In this document: in pieces, positions 1 to 9,186 of the stretch
How positions within the stretch are numbered: position 1 is the first letter of the stretch
How the letters are laid out: the number at the start of each line of letters is the position of its first letter
NCBI GenBank assembly: GCA_913057165.1
Contig: CAJXNS010000010.1
Span: 1 to 38,039, forward strand
Length of the DNA: 38,039 nt
Reading direction: 5' to 3'
Source of the DNA: an uncultured Trueperaceae bacterium
Lineage (GTDB): Bacteria; Deinococcota; Deinococci; Deinococcales; Trueperaceae
Notes under the pieces: model-generated
What the model saw: only the letters and a program-made list of their open reading frames with translations
Databases searched by the model: none
Told to the model about the DNA's origin: nothing
Program-made: the position numbers and the translations under genes

Positions 1-120
1 GGCGGGGGCACCACGCTTGGAACGTGGAGACCCCCGGCGTGAACCGTTTTGTAGGAACCCGCGAACAAAGTTCACGACCACGAAAACGGCGATCAGGAAC
101 GGCAGAAGATCGTCAAGCAT
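1..120 (-). CDS. Small membrane protein, N-terminal part only (runs off the window)
   Basis: Reading the minus strand from an ATG at 120-118 gives 40 open codons to the window edge. The peptide begins [20 protein letters not shown], one strongly hydrophobic membrane segment at residues 5-20, followed by a basic, Gly/Ser/Arg-rich stretch. The ATG shares one base with the floA stop codon (TAATG arrangement), which is typical of translational coupling, so this should be the third gene of the nfeD-floA operon. No family is recognised from this fragment. The function could relate to the flotillin membrane domain, but that is only inferred from position. Confidence 0.6.
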   Translation of the reverse strand, partial: MLDDLLPFLIAVFVVVNFVRGFLQNGSRRGSPRSKRGAPA

Positions 121-1115
121 TAGACGCTACGCTCGTCGCTGTCCCCTTCTTGGTCTTGGGTGGAGGAGGCGATTCCGCGACGCATATCGGTGTCGGATTC
201 AACGTTACGCAGCGTGTAGTAATCCATCACCCCAAGGTTGCCGTTGCGGAACGCTTCTGCCATGGCCAGCGGCACTTCGGCTTCGGCTTCGACCACCTTG
301 GCGCGCATTTCTTCCACACGGGCGCTGTTCTCTTGTTCCGCAGCGACCGCCATGGCGCGGCGTTCTTCGGCCTTGGCTTGCGCGACGTTCTTGTCGGCTT
401 CCGCTTGGTCGGTTTGGAGTTGCGCACCGATGTTGCGCCCCACGTTGACGTCGGCAATATCGATCGAAAGGATTTCGAACGCCGTGCCCGAGTCAAGGCC
501 CTTTTCAAGCACGGTCTTTGAGATCGTGTCCGGGTTTTCGAGGACCTTCTTGTGCGAATCGGTCGAGCCAATGGAGGAGACGATGCCTTCACCCACGCGG
601 GCGATGATGGTTTCTTCACCGGCACCACCCACAAGACGTTCGAGGTTGGCACGAACGGTGACCCGCGCGGTGCTGATGAGCTCAATGCCGTCACGGGCGA
701 CAGCGCTCACGTTCGGGGTTTGGATGACACGAGGGTTGACCGACACCTTGACCGCATCGAGGACGTCGCGACCGGCAAGATCAATGGCGGCCGCACGATC
801 AAACGGCAGGGCGATGCGGGCTTTGTCGGCCGCGATGAGTGCATCCACGACCCGGTCAACGTTGCCTCCAGCCAGGAAGTGGGCTTCAAGCTGATTCTGG
901 AGCACGTCAAGGCCGGCTTTCTCTGCCTTGATGAGCGGGTTGATGATCTTGGCAGGCGGGACGCGCCGCAAGCGCATGGCCACCAAGCTGACGAGGCTGA
1001 CACGCACCCCAGCTGAGATAGCCGCAATCCACAAGCCAACAGGAATGAAGTTGAACAGGATGATGAAGAACAGCAGGATGACGCCGGCAAGAATGAGGGT
1101 GGGGATTTGGAACAC
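120..1115 (-). CDS. floA: Flotillin-like protein FloA
   Basis: FloA-family bacterial flotillins are membrane-anchored scaffold proteins that organise fluid membrane domains. The 331-residue product has an N-terminal hydrophobic hairpin (about residues 5-45, [20 protein letters not shown]), the conserved region with KAGLDV and [18 protein letters not shown], a PHB/SPFH-like core with ARVTVRAN and the Gly-rich loop [10 protein letters not shown], and an Ala/Glu-rich C-terminal helix ([16 protein letters not shown]). The length matches the YqfA/FloA family. The start is GTG at 1115, chosen because an AAAGGAG Shine-Dalgarno sequence lies at 1123-1129, seven bases upstream. It follows nfeD by 36 bases on the same strand, the usual NfeD-flotillin pairing. 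Confidence 0.95.
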   Translation of the reverse strand: MFQIPTLILAGVILLFFIILFNFIPVGLWIAAISAGVRVSLVSLVAMRLRRVPPAKIINPLIKAEKAGLDVLQNQLEAHFLAGGNVDRVVDALIAADKARIALPFDRAAAIDLAGRDVLDAVKVSVNPRVIQTPNVSAVARDGIELISTARVTVRANLERLVGGAGEETIIARVGEGIVSSIGSTDSHKKVLENPDTISKTVLEKGLDSGTAFEILSIDIADVNVGRNIGAQLQTDQAEADKNVAQAKAEERRAMAVAAEQENSARVEEMRAKVVEAEAEVPLAMAEAFRNGNLGVMDYYTLRNVESDTDMRRGIASSTQDQEGDSDERSV

Positions 1116-1151
1116 AGTGAAACTCCTTTGGTTGAACTCGCTGGATTGGGT

Positions 1152-2603
1152 TTAAGCCGTGGCGTTTGGATCGAAAGACGGCGGGCTGCCGTCGCTTGGG
1201 GTGCTTGGTGCTGAAGGGCTTGCGGTCGCCGGTTCGGTCGGCCTTACGGTCACCACGACCCCGCTGACGCTGACAACCTCAACGGTTGCGCCTTGTTCAA
1301 CGTAACGGCCGTCGCTGACGACGTCAACGCGTTCGCCTTCAAACGTGGCGATGCCTGAAGGGCGAAGGTCGCTGTTGGCCGTCCCACGTTTGCCGACCAG
1401 GTAGGACCGATCGGCGGTCAGTTTGGCGCGTTCCGGGTCAGCCATGGTCGCAGGGTCCGTTCGTCGGTCGGCCGGCATCCCGCCCCCGATGCGCGTGCTG
1501 AGCGTCAAACGCTTGCCAAGACCGGTATTGGGGAGCATCCACAGCAGCAAACCGAGCAACACGCCGGCCGCGACGGCTGATGTGGACAGCACGGTCAAGG
1601 CGTCCGCTTGGAAAATTCGCACCATGGCCGCAACAATGGCGGCCAGCCCCAAGGCGCCAGCGACCCCAAAGCCAGGCAGGATGACCGCTTCCACCGCAAG
1701 TAACAAAATCCCGATGAGCAGTAGGGCAATATCCACGGGACCGGCGGGGGTGGCCACAAACACCGTCATGGCGAACGTGGCCAGTGCGGCGATACCGATC
1801 GCGCCGGGGATGCCAAAGCCTGGGTTGAAGAACTCTAAGGCCAGCCCGCCCACACCAAGGATGAACAACACCCCTAACACGATGGGGTTGGCGAACCACG
1901 AGGCGATGCGTTCCGTCAGGGTCCTTTCAAGCTCAACGGTCGGAATGCCGCCGTACCCCAATTGGGTGAGGGCGTCTTGGAAGTCGCTGGCTTCAAGGTC
2001 AGCAATGCCGAACTCGACCGCTTCGCTGGCACTAAGGGTCACAAGCTGTTCGCTATCAACCAGTCCTGGAATGACTTTTGACGGATCGACCATGGCTTCG
2101 GCGACCTCGCCGTTTCGCCCACGCGACTCAGCAACACTGCGGAATTGCCCGCGTAACGCCGAGTTGAACTTCTCGCCGACCGCCTCGCTGCCTCCAGGGG
2201 CCACAGAGATCGGCAACGCCGCGCCAATCGACGCGCCTGGAAGCATCACCAGTTCGTCAGCCGCCATGGCGATCAGTGCTCCCGCACTGAAGGCGTTCTC
2301 GACCACCGCGACGACCGGTACTTGCGCGGCGTTCATGATCACGTCCACCACGGCCTGCATGGAGTCGACACGGCCACCGGGGGTATTGACGCGCAGCACG
2401 ACCGCGGGTGGTCTCACATCGTTGGCCTGCGCGATGCGCCGCTCGACGAAACTGACAGTAGCGGGGGAGATCGTGTCATCGATCGGCAGGACCCACAACT
2501 CGTCTTGCGTTTGGGCGTGCGCGGCTGGCGCTAACAGCAACAACGCCGCGGCCGCAGCAACGATCCAGAGAAGGCGTTTCACGCGGCGAAGATAGCACGT
2601 CAT
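1152..2603 (-). CDS. NfeD family membrane-bound ClpP-class serine protease
   Basis: The 483-residue product has a signal peptide or anchor (about 9-30, LLWIVAAAAALLLLAPAAHA), a ClpP-class protease domain (about 34-215), four or more membrane segments (about 240-355) and a C-terminal OB-like NfeD domain (about 385-465). The protease domain carries NTPGGRVDS, the catalytic serine in ENAFSAGALIAMAAD (Ser106) and a lysine in GEKF (Lys145) that fits the Ser-Lys dyad spacing of the family. Long NfeD proteins work with flotillin-like partners, and floA follows directly. The ATG at 2603 adds MTCYLRR before a GTG at 2582 (VKRLLWIV), which makes a more typical signal peptide start; neither has a strong ribosome site, so the start is uncertain by 21 bases. 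Confidence 0.92.
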   Translation of the reverse strand: MTCYLRRVKRLLWIVAAAAALLLLAPAAHAQTQDELWVLPIDDTISPATVSFVERRIAQANDVRPPAVVLRVNTPGGRVDSMQAVVDVIMNAAQVPVVAVVENAFSAGALIAMAADELVMLPGASIGAALPISVAPGGSEAVGEKFNSALRGQFRSVAESRGRNGEVAEAMVDPSKVIPGLVDSEQLVTLSASEAVEFGIADLEASDFQDALTQLGYGGIPTVELERTLTERIASWFANPIVLGVLFILGVGGLALEFFNPGFGIPGAIGIAALATFAMTVFVATPAGPVDIALLLIGILLLAVEAVILPGFGVAGALGLAAIVAAMVRIFQADALTVLSTSAVAAGVLLGLLLWMLPNTGLGKRLTLSTRIGGGMPADRRTDPATMADPERAKLTADRSYLVGKRGTANSDLRPSGIATFEGERVDVVSDGRYVEQGATVEVVSVSGVVVTVRPTEPATASPSAPSTPSDGSPPSFDPNATA

Positions 2604-2635
2604 GTGTCAGGTTTACGGTCTGGTTGATACGTCAC

Positions 2636-2662
2636 AAAAACGCCCCCACACGGGGTGGGGGC
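2636..2662 (-). terminator. Rho-independent terminator after tRNA-Trp
   Basis: On the minus strand there is a perfect 8-bp stem (GCCCCCAC at 2662-2655 with GTGGGGGC at 2649-2642), a 5-base loop and then a run of five T (2640-2636). It lies six bases past the encoded CCA of tRNA-Trp and insulates it from nfeD. Confidence 0.88.
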
Positions 2663-2667
2663 ACGTT

Positions 2668-2743
<76 letters not shown>

Positions 2744-2757
2744 TCAAAGCGCTGTGC

Positions 2758-2763
2758 AGTGTA
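2758..2763 (-). promoter_or_regulatory. Candidate -10 box for tRNA-Trp
   Basis: Minus-strand TACACT lies 14 bases before the mature tRNA 5' end, the same hexamer as in the tRNA-Met promoter at 4257-4262. No convincing -35 box is seen at 17 bases spacing. Confidence 0.5.
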
Positions 2764-2809
2764 GCAGACCTGGTGACGTGGGTTTCATGCCCGGCTCTAA
2801 CCGTTGCGT

Positions 2810-2815
2810 TAAAAT
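2810..2815 (+). promoter_or_regulatory. Leaderless-type -10 box for the A-type Fe-S carrier gene
   Basis: TAAAAT ends six bases before the ATG at 2822, so transcription would begin at or next to the start codon. No Shine-Dalgarno sequence is present. One of about ten similar sites in the window. Confidence 0.55.
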
Positions 2816-2821
2816 CTCCAT

Positions 2822-3211
2822 ATGAGCGAGACGCAAACCGCCCTGACTTTTACAGATGCGGCCGCTCGTCGAGCGACCGAACTGATTTCCGCTCAACCGT
2901 CTGAGCAAGCCGCTGTCCGTGTGTATGTGAAATCCGGAGGATGCAGTGGCTACATGTACGGGATGGCCATTGATGACCGCCGCCTCGAAGGTGATCAGGT
3001 CTTCGAAGACAAAGGGGTCACCATGGTGGTTGACAAGATGAGCTGGCCGTTGCTGGCCGGTAGTGAAGTTGACTACGTTGAGAACATGATGGGTGGCGGC
3101 TTTTCCGTGAACAACCCCAACGCCAGCAGTAGTTGCGGCTGTGGCAGCAGCTTCCGTACCGACGGTAGTGAAGCGCCAGATGGCGAAGGTAGCGTCGGCT
3201 GCAGTACCTAA
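2822..3211 (+). CDS. A-type iron-sulfur carrier (HesB/IscA/ErpA family)
   Basis: A-type carriers bind and deliver Fe-S clusters to apo-proteins in the cytoplasm. The 129-residue product carries the three family cysteines: one in [10 protein letters not shown] (about residue 40) and two in the CGCG motif SSCGCGSSF near residue 104-106. The fold begins [15 protein letters not shown], as in the family. A 20-residue tail, rich in Gly/Ser/Glu and ending in another Cys (GCST), extends past the usual end of about 107-110 residues. The ATG at 2822 is preceded by a leaderless-type TAAAAT box instead of a ribosome site. It converges on the YgfZ/GcvT-like gene with an 8-base gap. Whether it is SufA-, ErpA- or IscA-like cannot be settled from sequence alone. 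Confidence 0.93.
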   Translation: MSETQTALTFTDAAARRATELISAQPSEQAAVRVYVKSGGCSGYMYGMAIDDRRLEGDQVFEDKGVTMVVDKMSWPLLAGSEVDYVENMMGGGFSVNNPNASSSCGCGSSFRTDGSEAPDGEGSVGCST

Positions 3212-3219
3212 ATCGGACG

Positions 3220-4200
3220 CTAGGGCCCGCTTGAGATCGTGAACGGGCATTGACGTAAGTGCACACGATCAATTTGGCCCCTGACCTCGACAAAGGCAGG
3301 GGCCTCTTCGTGGATTGCGGTGCCCTGCACCCAGCCGATGGCGTGCGTCTGCCGTCCAACGGGGGAGTCGGAGCCGCTGGTGACCTCGCCGATCGGTTCG
3401 CCCAAGGCGTTCGTGATGCGGTATCCCTGTCGCAAAAGACGTCGCTCTTGCGACCTTAAAGCGACCCACGCGATCTGTGGCGCAATCGCGCCGTGCGCGG
3501 GTGCAACTTCCGTGTACGGCATCGGTACGCCCGCTTCAATCCGTAGGCTTTCAAAGGTGTCGTAACCTGTCGGCTGAAATAACTGGCTTGTCAGGGTGGA
3601 CCAAACCTGGGGCGCGTACCTTGCTTGGGCGAGAACGAAGAAGCCATCGTCGCCAAGACCTCGGTGCCTAACCACACGTACGGGCGCGCCACCCATTTGG
3701 GTAGCGACGCTTCCACCTTCTGGAAGGTCAACGAGATCGCCTGCCATGGCCATTTCAAGGCCCACGGCAGCGGCCGGCCCCAGTGCGTCAAGAACGGCCC
3801 ACTCGCCACCCAAGGAGCGCAACATTAACCCTTCGCTGCTGGTCACATGGGGCGAGCCTTCATGCGTCAGAAGCAACCATTCCGCATCCTGTTTCAGGGT
3901 GACCAGCAGCGCATGCTCGTACGCCAGGGTGGGTCTTCCCGGCAGGGCAATACGGCCAAACCGACCCTGGGATGTTGCCGCCACAGCGCCAGCCCAGCCG
4001 AACTGACGCAGGGCCTCAGGCCTGCCGGATAGACGGTAAGCCTGAAGTTCGCTTCGGTGCAGCAACGCTGCTCCACGGCGGGCGTTGAGATGTTCCTCAT
4101 CGACACCCAAGTCGTAGTGCCGTACCACCGTGCCTCCTGCGGGTCCGCGCCCGGTGACAGCGGTCGGGCCGCCGAGAGGCATAGGCGTGGATGATGGCAT
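3220..4200 (-). CDS. YgfZ/GcvT-like folate-binding fold protein
   Basis: The product (326 residues from ATG 4200) belongs to the aminomethyltransferase/YgfZ superfamily, whose members bind tetrahydrofolate; YgfZ supports Fe-S cluster enzymes. Seen are an N-terminal region with RGAALLHRSELQAYRLSG, the motif GYDTFESLRIEAGVPMPYTE that matches GcvT/YgfZ, and a C-terminal GEVTSGSDSPVGRQTHAIGWV segment like the GcvT barrel. The YgfZ signature K-G-C-Y-x-G-Q-E is absent: the corresponding stretch reads APQIAWVALRSQERRLL with no cysteine. No other glycine cleavage genes are nearby, so a GcvT role is doubtful. A GTG at 4224 extends the frame by eight residues, but TAGCGT five bases before ATG 4200 supports the shorter form. 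Confidence 0.75.
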   Translation of the reverse strand: MPSSTPMPLGGPTAVTGRGPAGGTVVRHYDLGVDEEHLNARRGAALLHRSELQAYRLSGRPEALRQFGWAGAVAATSQGRFGRIALPGRPTLAYEHALLVTLKQDAEWLLLTHEGSPHVTSSEGLMLRSLGGEWAVLDALGPAAAVGLEMAMAGDLVDLPEGGSVATQMGGAPVRVVRHRGLGDDGFFVLAQARYAPQVWSTLTSQLFQPTGYDTFESLRIEAGVPMPYTEVAPAHGAIAPQIAWVALRSQERRLLRQGYRITNALGEPIGEVTSGSDSPVGRQTHAIGWVQGTAIHEEAPAFVEVRGQIDRVHLRQCPFTISSGP

Positions 4201-4233
4201 GCAGAACGCTACCAAGCCGCACACGTGGGCGGT

Positions 4234-4262
4234 TTGGCTGGGCGGGCGTAATGCGTTACACT
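4234..4262 (+). promoter_or_regulatory. Promoter of tRNA-Met
   Basis: TTGGCT (4234-4239), a 17-base spacer and TACACT (4257-4262) form a standard housekeeping promoter. The mature tRNA begins 14 bases after the -10 box. Confidence 0.8.
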
Positions 4263-4275
4263 ACGCGCCGCTTGC

Positions 4276-4352
4276 GGCGATGTAGCTCAGCTGGTTAGAG
4301 CGCACGACTCATAATCGTGAGGTCCGCGGTTCAAGTCCGCGCATCGCTACCA
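4276..4352 (+). tRNA. tRNA-Met (anticodon CAT, elongator type)
   Basis: The 77-base gene has acceptor GGCGATG paired with CATCGCT (G-T first pair), D-arm GCTCAGCTGGTTAGAGC, anticodon stem CACGA/TCGTG with loop CTCATAA, and T-arm CGCGGTTCAAGTCCGCG, with CCA encoded at 4350-4352. The sequence looks like elongator tRNA-Met; a tRNA-Ile with a modified C34 (tilS substrate) is the alternative for a CAT anticodon and is less likely here. It has a clear promoter and terminator. Confidence 0.95.
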
Positions 4353-4355
4353 ATA

Positions 4356-4386
4356 ACGCCCCCTCCAGAAGAGGGGGCGTTCGTTT
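4356..4386 (+). terminator. Hairpin terminator between convergent tRNA-Met and tRNA-Leu
   Basis: A perfect 10-bp stem (ACGCCCCCTC 4356-4365, GAGGGGGCGT 4371-4380) with loop CAGAA is followed by TCGTTTT on the plus strand. It begins three bases after the tRNA-Met CCA and the tail abuts the tRNA-Leu CCA on the other strand. In the minus direction the stem is followed only by TATTGG, so it is strongest for tRNA-Met. Confidence 0.85.
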
Positions 4387-4473
4387 TGGTGCCGGGAGCG
4401 GGGCTCGAACCCGCACGCCTTTTCAGGCAGCGGATTTTAAGTCCGCAGCGTCTACCGATTCCGCCATCCCGGC
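4387..4473 (-). tRNA. tRNA-Leu (anticodon TAA)
   Basis: The 87-base minus-strand gene has acceptor GCCGGGA paired with TCCCGGC, anticodon stem GCGGA/TCCGC with loop CTTAAAA (anticodon TAA), a long class II variable arm (TGCCTGAAAAGGCGT) and T-arm GCGGGTTCGAGCCCCGC. CCA is encoded. A candidate -10 box, TATGGT, is at 4489-4484. Confidence 0.97.
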
Positions 4474-4483
4474 CGCCGCGCGT

Positions 4484-4489
4484 ACCATA
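4484..4489 (-). promoter_or_regulatory. Candidate -10 box for tRNA-Leu
   Basis: Minus-strand TATGGT lies ten bases before the mature tRNA-Leu 5' end, in the 38-base gap after glpD. Just upstream, 4495-4509 holds a 6-bp stem (CCGAAC/GTTCGG) that could end glpD transcription but has no T-run. Confidence 0.45.
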
Positions 4490-4511
4490 CCGCTCCGAAC
4501 CTCGTTCGGCG

Positions 4512-6128
4512 CTAACCCAAGTACGCTCGCGCTTCTTGGATGTCACGCGCGGCGCGTTCGTCATCCCAACCAAGCTCCAAGCGCACAAGGTTGTGCACCG
4601 TTTCGAGCGCTTGTAACGCTGCGTCTCGGTCGAGAAAGGCCACGCGGGTTCGCCGGGCGAGCACATCGGTGGTGCTGCAGGCGTACTCGGAGCGCACCGC
4701 ATGAACGACCTCGGCAAGAAGGTTTGGAAGGTCCGGTGCGATGCGGTCGGACAGGTTTTCGTCACGCGCCAGGTCAGCAACATGCTTTGCTTGGTCGCCA
4801 TAGGCGGTGTTGAGGTGGTGGGCGGTATCGCTGTCAAAGCCGTAGGCTTCCTGGAGTCTGCCAGCATTGAACGCTTCATACTCGGCTCCACCGGTGAGCG
4901 CCAGGTGTTCGGTTTGACTGTCGCTGGCCGACAGGCCGGCTTGTTGGATGGCCTGGTCGACGGTATCGAGCGCCATCTTGCGGTAGGTGGTCCACTTGCC
5001 GCCCGCGATGGTGATGAGTCCTTGATCTGAAATGTGAATCACGTGGTCACGTGACAAACCGGCCGTATCGCTCGCGTTTGGATCGGAGACGAGGGGCCGA
5101 AGTCCAGACCAGGCGGACTTCACGTCCGATCGCTCTACTGGCAGCGAGAAGTACTGCCGGATATGCCGCAGGACGTACTCGATATCGTCCTCCGTCGGTT
5201 GCGGGTGTGGTTCGATGCGCGCTTCGTTATCGGTGGTGCCCACGAGCGTCTGGCCAAGCCAAGGGAGCAGGAACAGTACCCGGCCGTCTTCGGTTTCGGG
5301 AATGAGCAAGCCCGTATCGGGTGGTGAGAAGCGTTGATCGAGCACGATATGGATGCCGCTTGATGCGGTCAGCATCGGTTCAATGTCTGGGTCATCCATG
5401 CGCCGTATGGCATCCGCAAACGGTCCGGTGGCGTTGATGACCGCGCGGGCCTTGACGTGCGCCCGCTGGCCCGTCTCATGGTCAAGAATGGTGGCCCCTG
5501 CAACCTTGCCATTTTCGTGCATCAGGGCTTCCACCGATGCGTGGTTGAGGATGTCGGCGCCTTGATCTGCGGCTGTGGTCGCCAAGGCCACGTTCATGCG
5601 GGCGTCATCAAACTGGCCGTCGTAGTAAATGACGCCGGCGCGAAGCCCGTCAGGCTTGAGCATTGGGAAGCGATCAAGCGCGGTTTTGGCGTCGACGTAA
5701 CGGCTGGGAGCCAGGTTGCTGGATCCCGCCAACCATTCGTAAATCTTGAGGCCGGTCATGAAGTACGGCACCTGAATCCACTCGTAAAGCGGCGTCACGA
5801 GTGGCAGGGGTCGTGCAAGGTGCGGGGCGATCTTTAGGAGGACCGAGCGTTCCTTGAGGGCGTCGCGGACGAGGTTGAATTGGGTGCGGTCGAACTGCTT
5901 GATGGCCTTTTCTAGGTAGCGCACGCCGCCGTGGATGAGTTTTGTGCTCCGGCTGCTCGTGCCTGCCGCAAAGTCATCGCGTTCCACCATCGCGGTTTTC
6001 AGACCGCGGCTGGCTGCATCGAGGGCCACGCCGGCACCCGTGGCACCGCCACCAATGACCAGCAAATCGTAGGTGTTGCGACCCATCTCACTAATGTCAG
6101 GACGGGCGCGTTGAACGGCGTTACTCAT
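4512..6128 (-). CDS. glpD: Aerobic glycerol-3-phosphate dehydrogenase
   Basis: The enzyme oxidises glycerol 3-phosphate to dihydroxyacetone phosphate with FAD and passes electrons to quinone at the membrane. The 538-residue product has the N-terminal FAD-binding motif [21 protein letters not shown] (residues about 21-42), the family signature [20 protein letters not shown], the substrate-domain stretch [21 protein letters not shown], a second signature [15 protein letters not shown] and a C-terminal helical domain with [14 protein letters not shown]. The length matches the family. The ATG overlaps the glpK stop by four bases (ATGA) with GAGGTG upstream, so translation is coupled to glpK and both enzymes act in sequence on glycerol. 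Confidence 0.97.
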   Translation of the reverse strand: MSNAVQRARPDISEMGRNTYDLLVIGGGATGAGVALDAASRGLKTAMVERDDFAAGTSSRSTKLIHGGVRYLEKAIKQFDRTQFNLVRDALKERSVLLKIAPHLARPLPLVTPLYEWIQVPYFMTGLKIYEWLAGSSNLAPSRYVDAKTALDRFPMLKPDGLRAGVIYYDGQFDDARMNVALATTAADQGADILNHASVEALMHENGKVAGATILDHETGQRAHVKARAVINATGPFADAIRRMDDPDIEPMLTASSGIHIVLDQRFSPPDTGLLIPETEDGRVLFLLPWLGQTLVGTTDNEARIEPHPQPTEDDIEYVLRHIRQYFSLPVERSDVKSAWSGLRPLVSDPNASDTAGLSRDHVIHISDQGLITIAGGKWTTYRKMALDTVDQAIQQAGLSASDSQTEHLALTGGAEYEAFNAGRLQEAYGFDSDTAHHLNTAYGDQAKHVADLARDENLSDRIAPDLPNLLAEVVHAVRSEYACSTTDVLARRTRVAFLDRDAALQALETVHNLVRLELGWDDERAARDIQEARAYLG

Positions 6129-7630
6129 GCTTGCACCTCATCGGCAGCCCAGCCTGCGCTGCGTGTCACGGCCTTGTTCCATTGGGCCAGCCGGGCGGTA
6201 CGCTCGGTCTCATCCATGCCTGGCTCAAAGGTGACGTCTACCTGCCACTGTTGCTTCAGGGTTTCACGGTCAGGCCAGACACCCACGGCTAAGCCTGCAA
6301 GATAGGCCGCACCCAAGGCGGTCGTTTCGGTGATCTTCGGGCGGACGACCGGCACACCCAGTAGATCCGCTTGGAACTGCATGAGCAGGTTGTTGGTGCT
6401 GGCGCCCCCGTCGACACGAAGTTCTGTGAGGGGGCTGCCGGCATCAGCTTCCATGGCGCGGACCACATCGTGCACCTGAAAGGCGATGGACTCAAGGGTG
6501 GCGCGGGCCACGTGTGCAGCGGTACTACCGCGGGTCAGGCCGAACAATGCGCCACGCGCGTGTGGATCCCAATGTGGGGCGCCAAGCCCTGTGAAGGCAG
6601 GGACCATGACCACGCCTCCGGCGTCCGGTACTTGCTGCGCGAGTGCTTCGACGTCGCTGCTGGCCTTGAGGATGCCAAGGCCGTCGCGTAACCACTGAAC
6701 CGACGCACCCGCCATGAAAATGCTGCCTTCAAGGGCGTAATCAACCCCGTCTTGGTCCCAGGCAACGGTCGTAAGTAGGCGGTTGTTGGACGGCACCGGT
6801 TCTGCGCCGGTGTTGAGCACCAGGAAGCCTCCTGTGCCGTACGTGCTTTTGGCCATGCCAGGTTCGAAGCACACCTGTCCGAACGTGGCGGCTTGCTGGT
6901 CGCCGGCGATGCCTGCGATGGGGATGTCGGCACCGAATTTTGTGGCTGGCACGTGACCGACCACTTCTGAGCTTGCCGTGACGCGTGGCATGAGGGCCGC
7001 TGGAATGTTGAAGGCCTTCAGGAGTGGTTCGCTCCAGGTGCGTGAGCGGATGTCAAAGAGCATCGTCCGACTGGCGTTGCTCACGTCGGTGACATGCTGT
7101 TGGCCATCTGTGAGGCGTGCAATCAGCCAACTGTCGACGGTGCCGAAGGCCAGCTCTCCGCGCTCGGCGCGTTCACGGACGCCGGGGACGTTTTCTAGGA
7201 TCCACACAATCTTACTGGCCGAAAAGTAGGCGTCAGGGACAAGACCGGTGGTTTGGGTAATCAGGTCGCCTAGCCCGTCTGCGACCCAACGCTCCACAAT
7301 GCCGGCGGTCCGACGGTCTTGCCAGACGATGGCGTGATGCACGGGTTCAAGGGTCTTACGGTCCCAGAGAATGGTGGTTTCGCGTTGGTTGGTAATTCCG
7401 ACCGCCTTGACTTGGGAGGCGGCCACGTTCGCTTTGGCCAACGCTTCTGCGAGGACGCTGGATTGGCTACTCCAGATCTCTTGGGCGTCATGTTCCACCC
7501 AGCCCGGCTGTGGGTAGTGTTGACCGAACTCCTTTTGGGCGACCGCCACAGGGGCAGCGCTGGCATCAAACAAGATCGCTCGCGAGCTGGTCGTGCCTTG
7601 ATCCAGCGTCAGTACGTACGGTGCATCCAT
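6125..7630 (-). CDS. glpK: Glycerol kinase
   Basis: Glycerol kinase phosphorylates glycerol with ATP to glycerol 3-phosphate, the substrate of the next gene. The 501-residue product has the FGGY kinase N-terminal phosphate loop [28 protein letters not shown], the [13 protein letters not shown] motif and the C-terminal [22 protein letters not shown], all diagnostic of GlpK. The ATG at 7630 has a GAGGAGG ribosome site just upstream. It lies 17 bases after cysS and overlaps glpD by four bases. No glycerol facilitator gene is present in the window. Confidence 0.98.
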   Translation of the reverse strand: MDAPYVLTLDQGTTSSRAILFDASAAPVAVAQKEFGQHYPQPGWVEHDAQEIWSSQSSVLAEALAKANVAASQVKAVGITNQRETTILWDRKTLEPVHHAIVWQDRRTAGIVERWVADGLGDLITQTTGLVPDAYFSASKIVWILENVPGVRERAERGELAFGTVDSWLIARLTDGQQHVTDVSNASRTMLFDIRSRTWSEPLLKAFNIPAALMPRVTASSEVVGHVPATKFGADIPIAGIAGDQQAATFGQVCFEPGMAKSTYGTGGFLVLNTGAEPVPSNNRLLTTVAWDQDGVDYALEGSIFMAGASVQWLRDGLGILKASSDVEALAQQVPDAGGVVMVPAFTGLGAPHWDPHARGALFGLTRGSTAAHVARATLESIAFQVHDVVRAMEADAGSPLTELRVDGGASTNNLLMQFQADLLGVPVVRPKITETTALGAAYLAGLAVGVWPDRETLKQQWQVDVTFEPGMDETERTARLAQWNKAVTRSAGWAADEVQA

Positions 7631-7647
7631 GAATCCTCCTCGGTGCG

Positions 7648-9099
7648 TCAGTCGGTGCCGGTTGTGGCGCCCAGTTGACGTCGAATACGCGGTCCTTCAG
7701 GGGTGTCCTCAATCACGAGGCCCAGCTCGGTAAGGCGATCGCGAATCGCATCGGCCGACGCAAAATCGCGTCTTGCACGGGCCGCCTCGCGTTGCGCAAG
7801 CACCATGTCTGCCAAGGCGTCAAAGCGTTCCTGGGACGCCTGATCTTGCGCGTCGTGACCCAAGGCTTCCACGCCCAGCACACCACCCAGTCGGCTACCG
7901 TAGAACGCTGCGAACGCAGCCGCCTGAGCGGGTGTCAGGCTCGCTCCCAGGCGGTGAAGGTCACGCGTGGCGTCAAACAGCGCCGCAATCGCTTGGGGGG
8001 TATTGAGGTCGTCGTTCATGGCGGCGTCAAACGCCGCCACGTGCGCCGCAGTGACCTCTGTGTCAGGCTCGGCGTCGTTCGCTTTCGCTTGGGCGTCGGC
8101 CCAACCGTCCAGCAGGCGCGTGAGGCCCTGTTTGGAGCTTTCGATGGCGGCTTCACCAAAGTCGGACACGCTGCGGTAGTGGCTCCTCAGCAGGTGGAAG
8201 CGAACCACAGCCGGGCCGTAACGCTCAAAAAGGTCGGTCAGCGTGACGAAGTGTCCCTTGCTTTTGGACATTTTTTCGCCGTCGAGGGTCATCATGTTCC
8301 AGTGCAACCAGGTGTTGGCGAACGGTTTACCGACGGCATGGGCTTGGGCCAGCTCGCATTCATGGTGGGGGAAGACGAGATCGAGACCGCCGCCGTGAAT
8401 ATCAAAGCGGTCCCCAAGGTATTTGGTGCTCATGACGGAGCATTCAAGATGCCAACCTGGAAACCCTTCACCCCACGGTGAACGCCAGCGCATGATGTGT
8501 TCCGGCTCGGCTCGTTTCCATAGCGCAAAGTCGCGTGGGTCATCCTTCTCACCGCGCACCTCGACCCGCGTGCCTTCAAGCAATTGGTCCGGGTCGCGTC
8601 CCGACAACGCGCCGTAGTCTTCAAACTCAGACACGTCGAAGTACACGCTGCCGCTGCGTTCGTACGCCATACCGGCATCGATGAGGGCTTGAACCCACTC
8701 GATCTGCTCCGGAATGTGGCCCGTTGCTCGCGGCACGATGCTGGGGCGCCTAACGTTGAGGCGCGCCATGGCATCAAAGTACGACCAGAAGTACTTTTCA
8801 GCGATTTCCATGGGCTCAAGGCGTTCCAAGGCTGCGCGTTTAGCGAGCTTGTCTTCGCCGTCTTCGGCGTCATCGGTGAGGTGCCCGACATCGGTGATGT
8901 TGCTGACCAGACGGACGGTGTACCCAAGGTGTTCAAGCCAGTTGCGAAGAACGTCAAAGACGATGGGACCGCGGGCGTGGCCGAGATGCGGTTCGCTATA
9001 GACGGTCGGGCCGCAAAAGTACAACCCGGCGTGACCTGGCGTCACCGGTTCAAACGGTTTGGTTTCGTGGGTTTGGGTGTCGTGAAGTTGAAGCGTCAT
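7648..9099 (-). CDS. cysS: Cysteinyl-tRNA synthetase
   Basis: Class I synthetase that charges tRNA-Cys. The 483-residue product has [18 protein letters not shown], containing the zinc cysteine and the HIGH-like motif HLGH, further zinc ligands in WHLECSVM and [10 protein letters not shown], and the KMSKS loop in [14 protein letters not shown]. The C-terminal anticodon-binding part (from about 330) is complete ([21 protein letters not shown]). The start ATG at 9099 is preceded by GAAAGGT. It appears to be the first gene of an operon with glpK and glpD, an unusual grouping; the cognate tRNA-Cys lies 13 kb away. Confidence 0.98.
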   Translation of the reverse strand: MTLQLHDTQTHETKPFEPVTPGHAGLYFCGPTVYSEPHLGHARGPIVFDVLRNWLEHLGYTVRLVSNITDVGHLTDDAEDGEDKLAKRAALERLEPMEIAEKYFWSYFDAMARLNVRRPSIVPRATGHIPEQIEWVQALIDAGMAYERSGSVYFDVSEFEDYGALSGRDPDQLLEGTRVEVRGEKDDPRDFALWKRAEPEHIMRWRSPWGEGFPGWHLECSVMSTKYLGDRFDIHGGGLDLVFPHHECELAQAHAVGKPFANTWLHWNMMTLDGEKMSKSKGHFVTLTDLFERYGPAVVRFHLLRSHYRSVSDFGEAAIESSKQGLTRLLDGWADAQAKANDAEPDTEVTAAHVAAFDAAMNDDLNTPQAIAALFDATRDLHRLGASLTPAQAAAFAAFYGSRLGGVLGVEALGHDAQDQASQERFDALADMVLAQREAARARRDFASADAIRDRLTELGLVIEDTPEGPRIRRQLGATTGTD

Positions 9100-9186
9100 G
9101 GTGACCTTTCTGTTCGATGTGTGGGGCGGAGGGCGTGCAGTCGTGGCGCCCTAGCGACATCGATGGAAGGTCGGGTGCATAAGGCA

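Noticed and set aside
1423-2595. Long plus-strand open frame (390 codons) opposite nfeD
   Set aside because: It is the antisense shadow of a well-recognised gene in GC-rich DNA; composition is Ser/Ala/Pro/Thr-rich with no domain.
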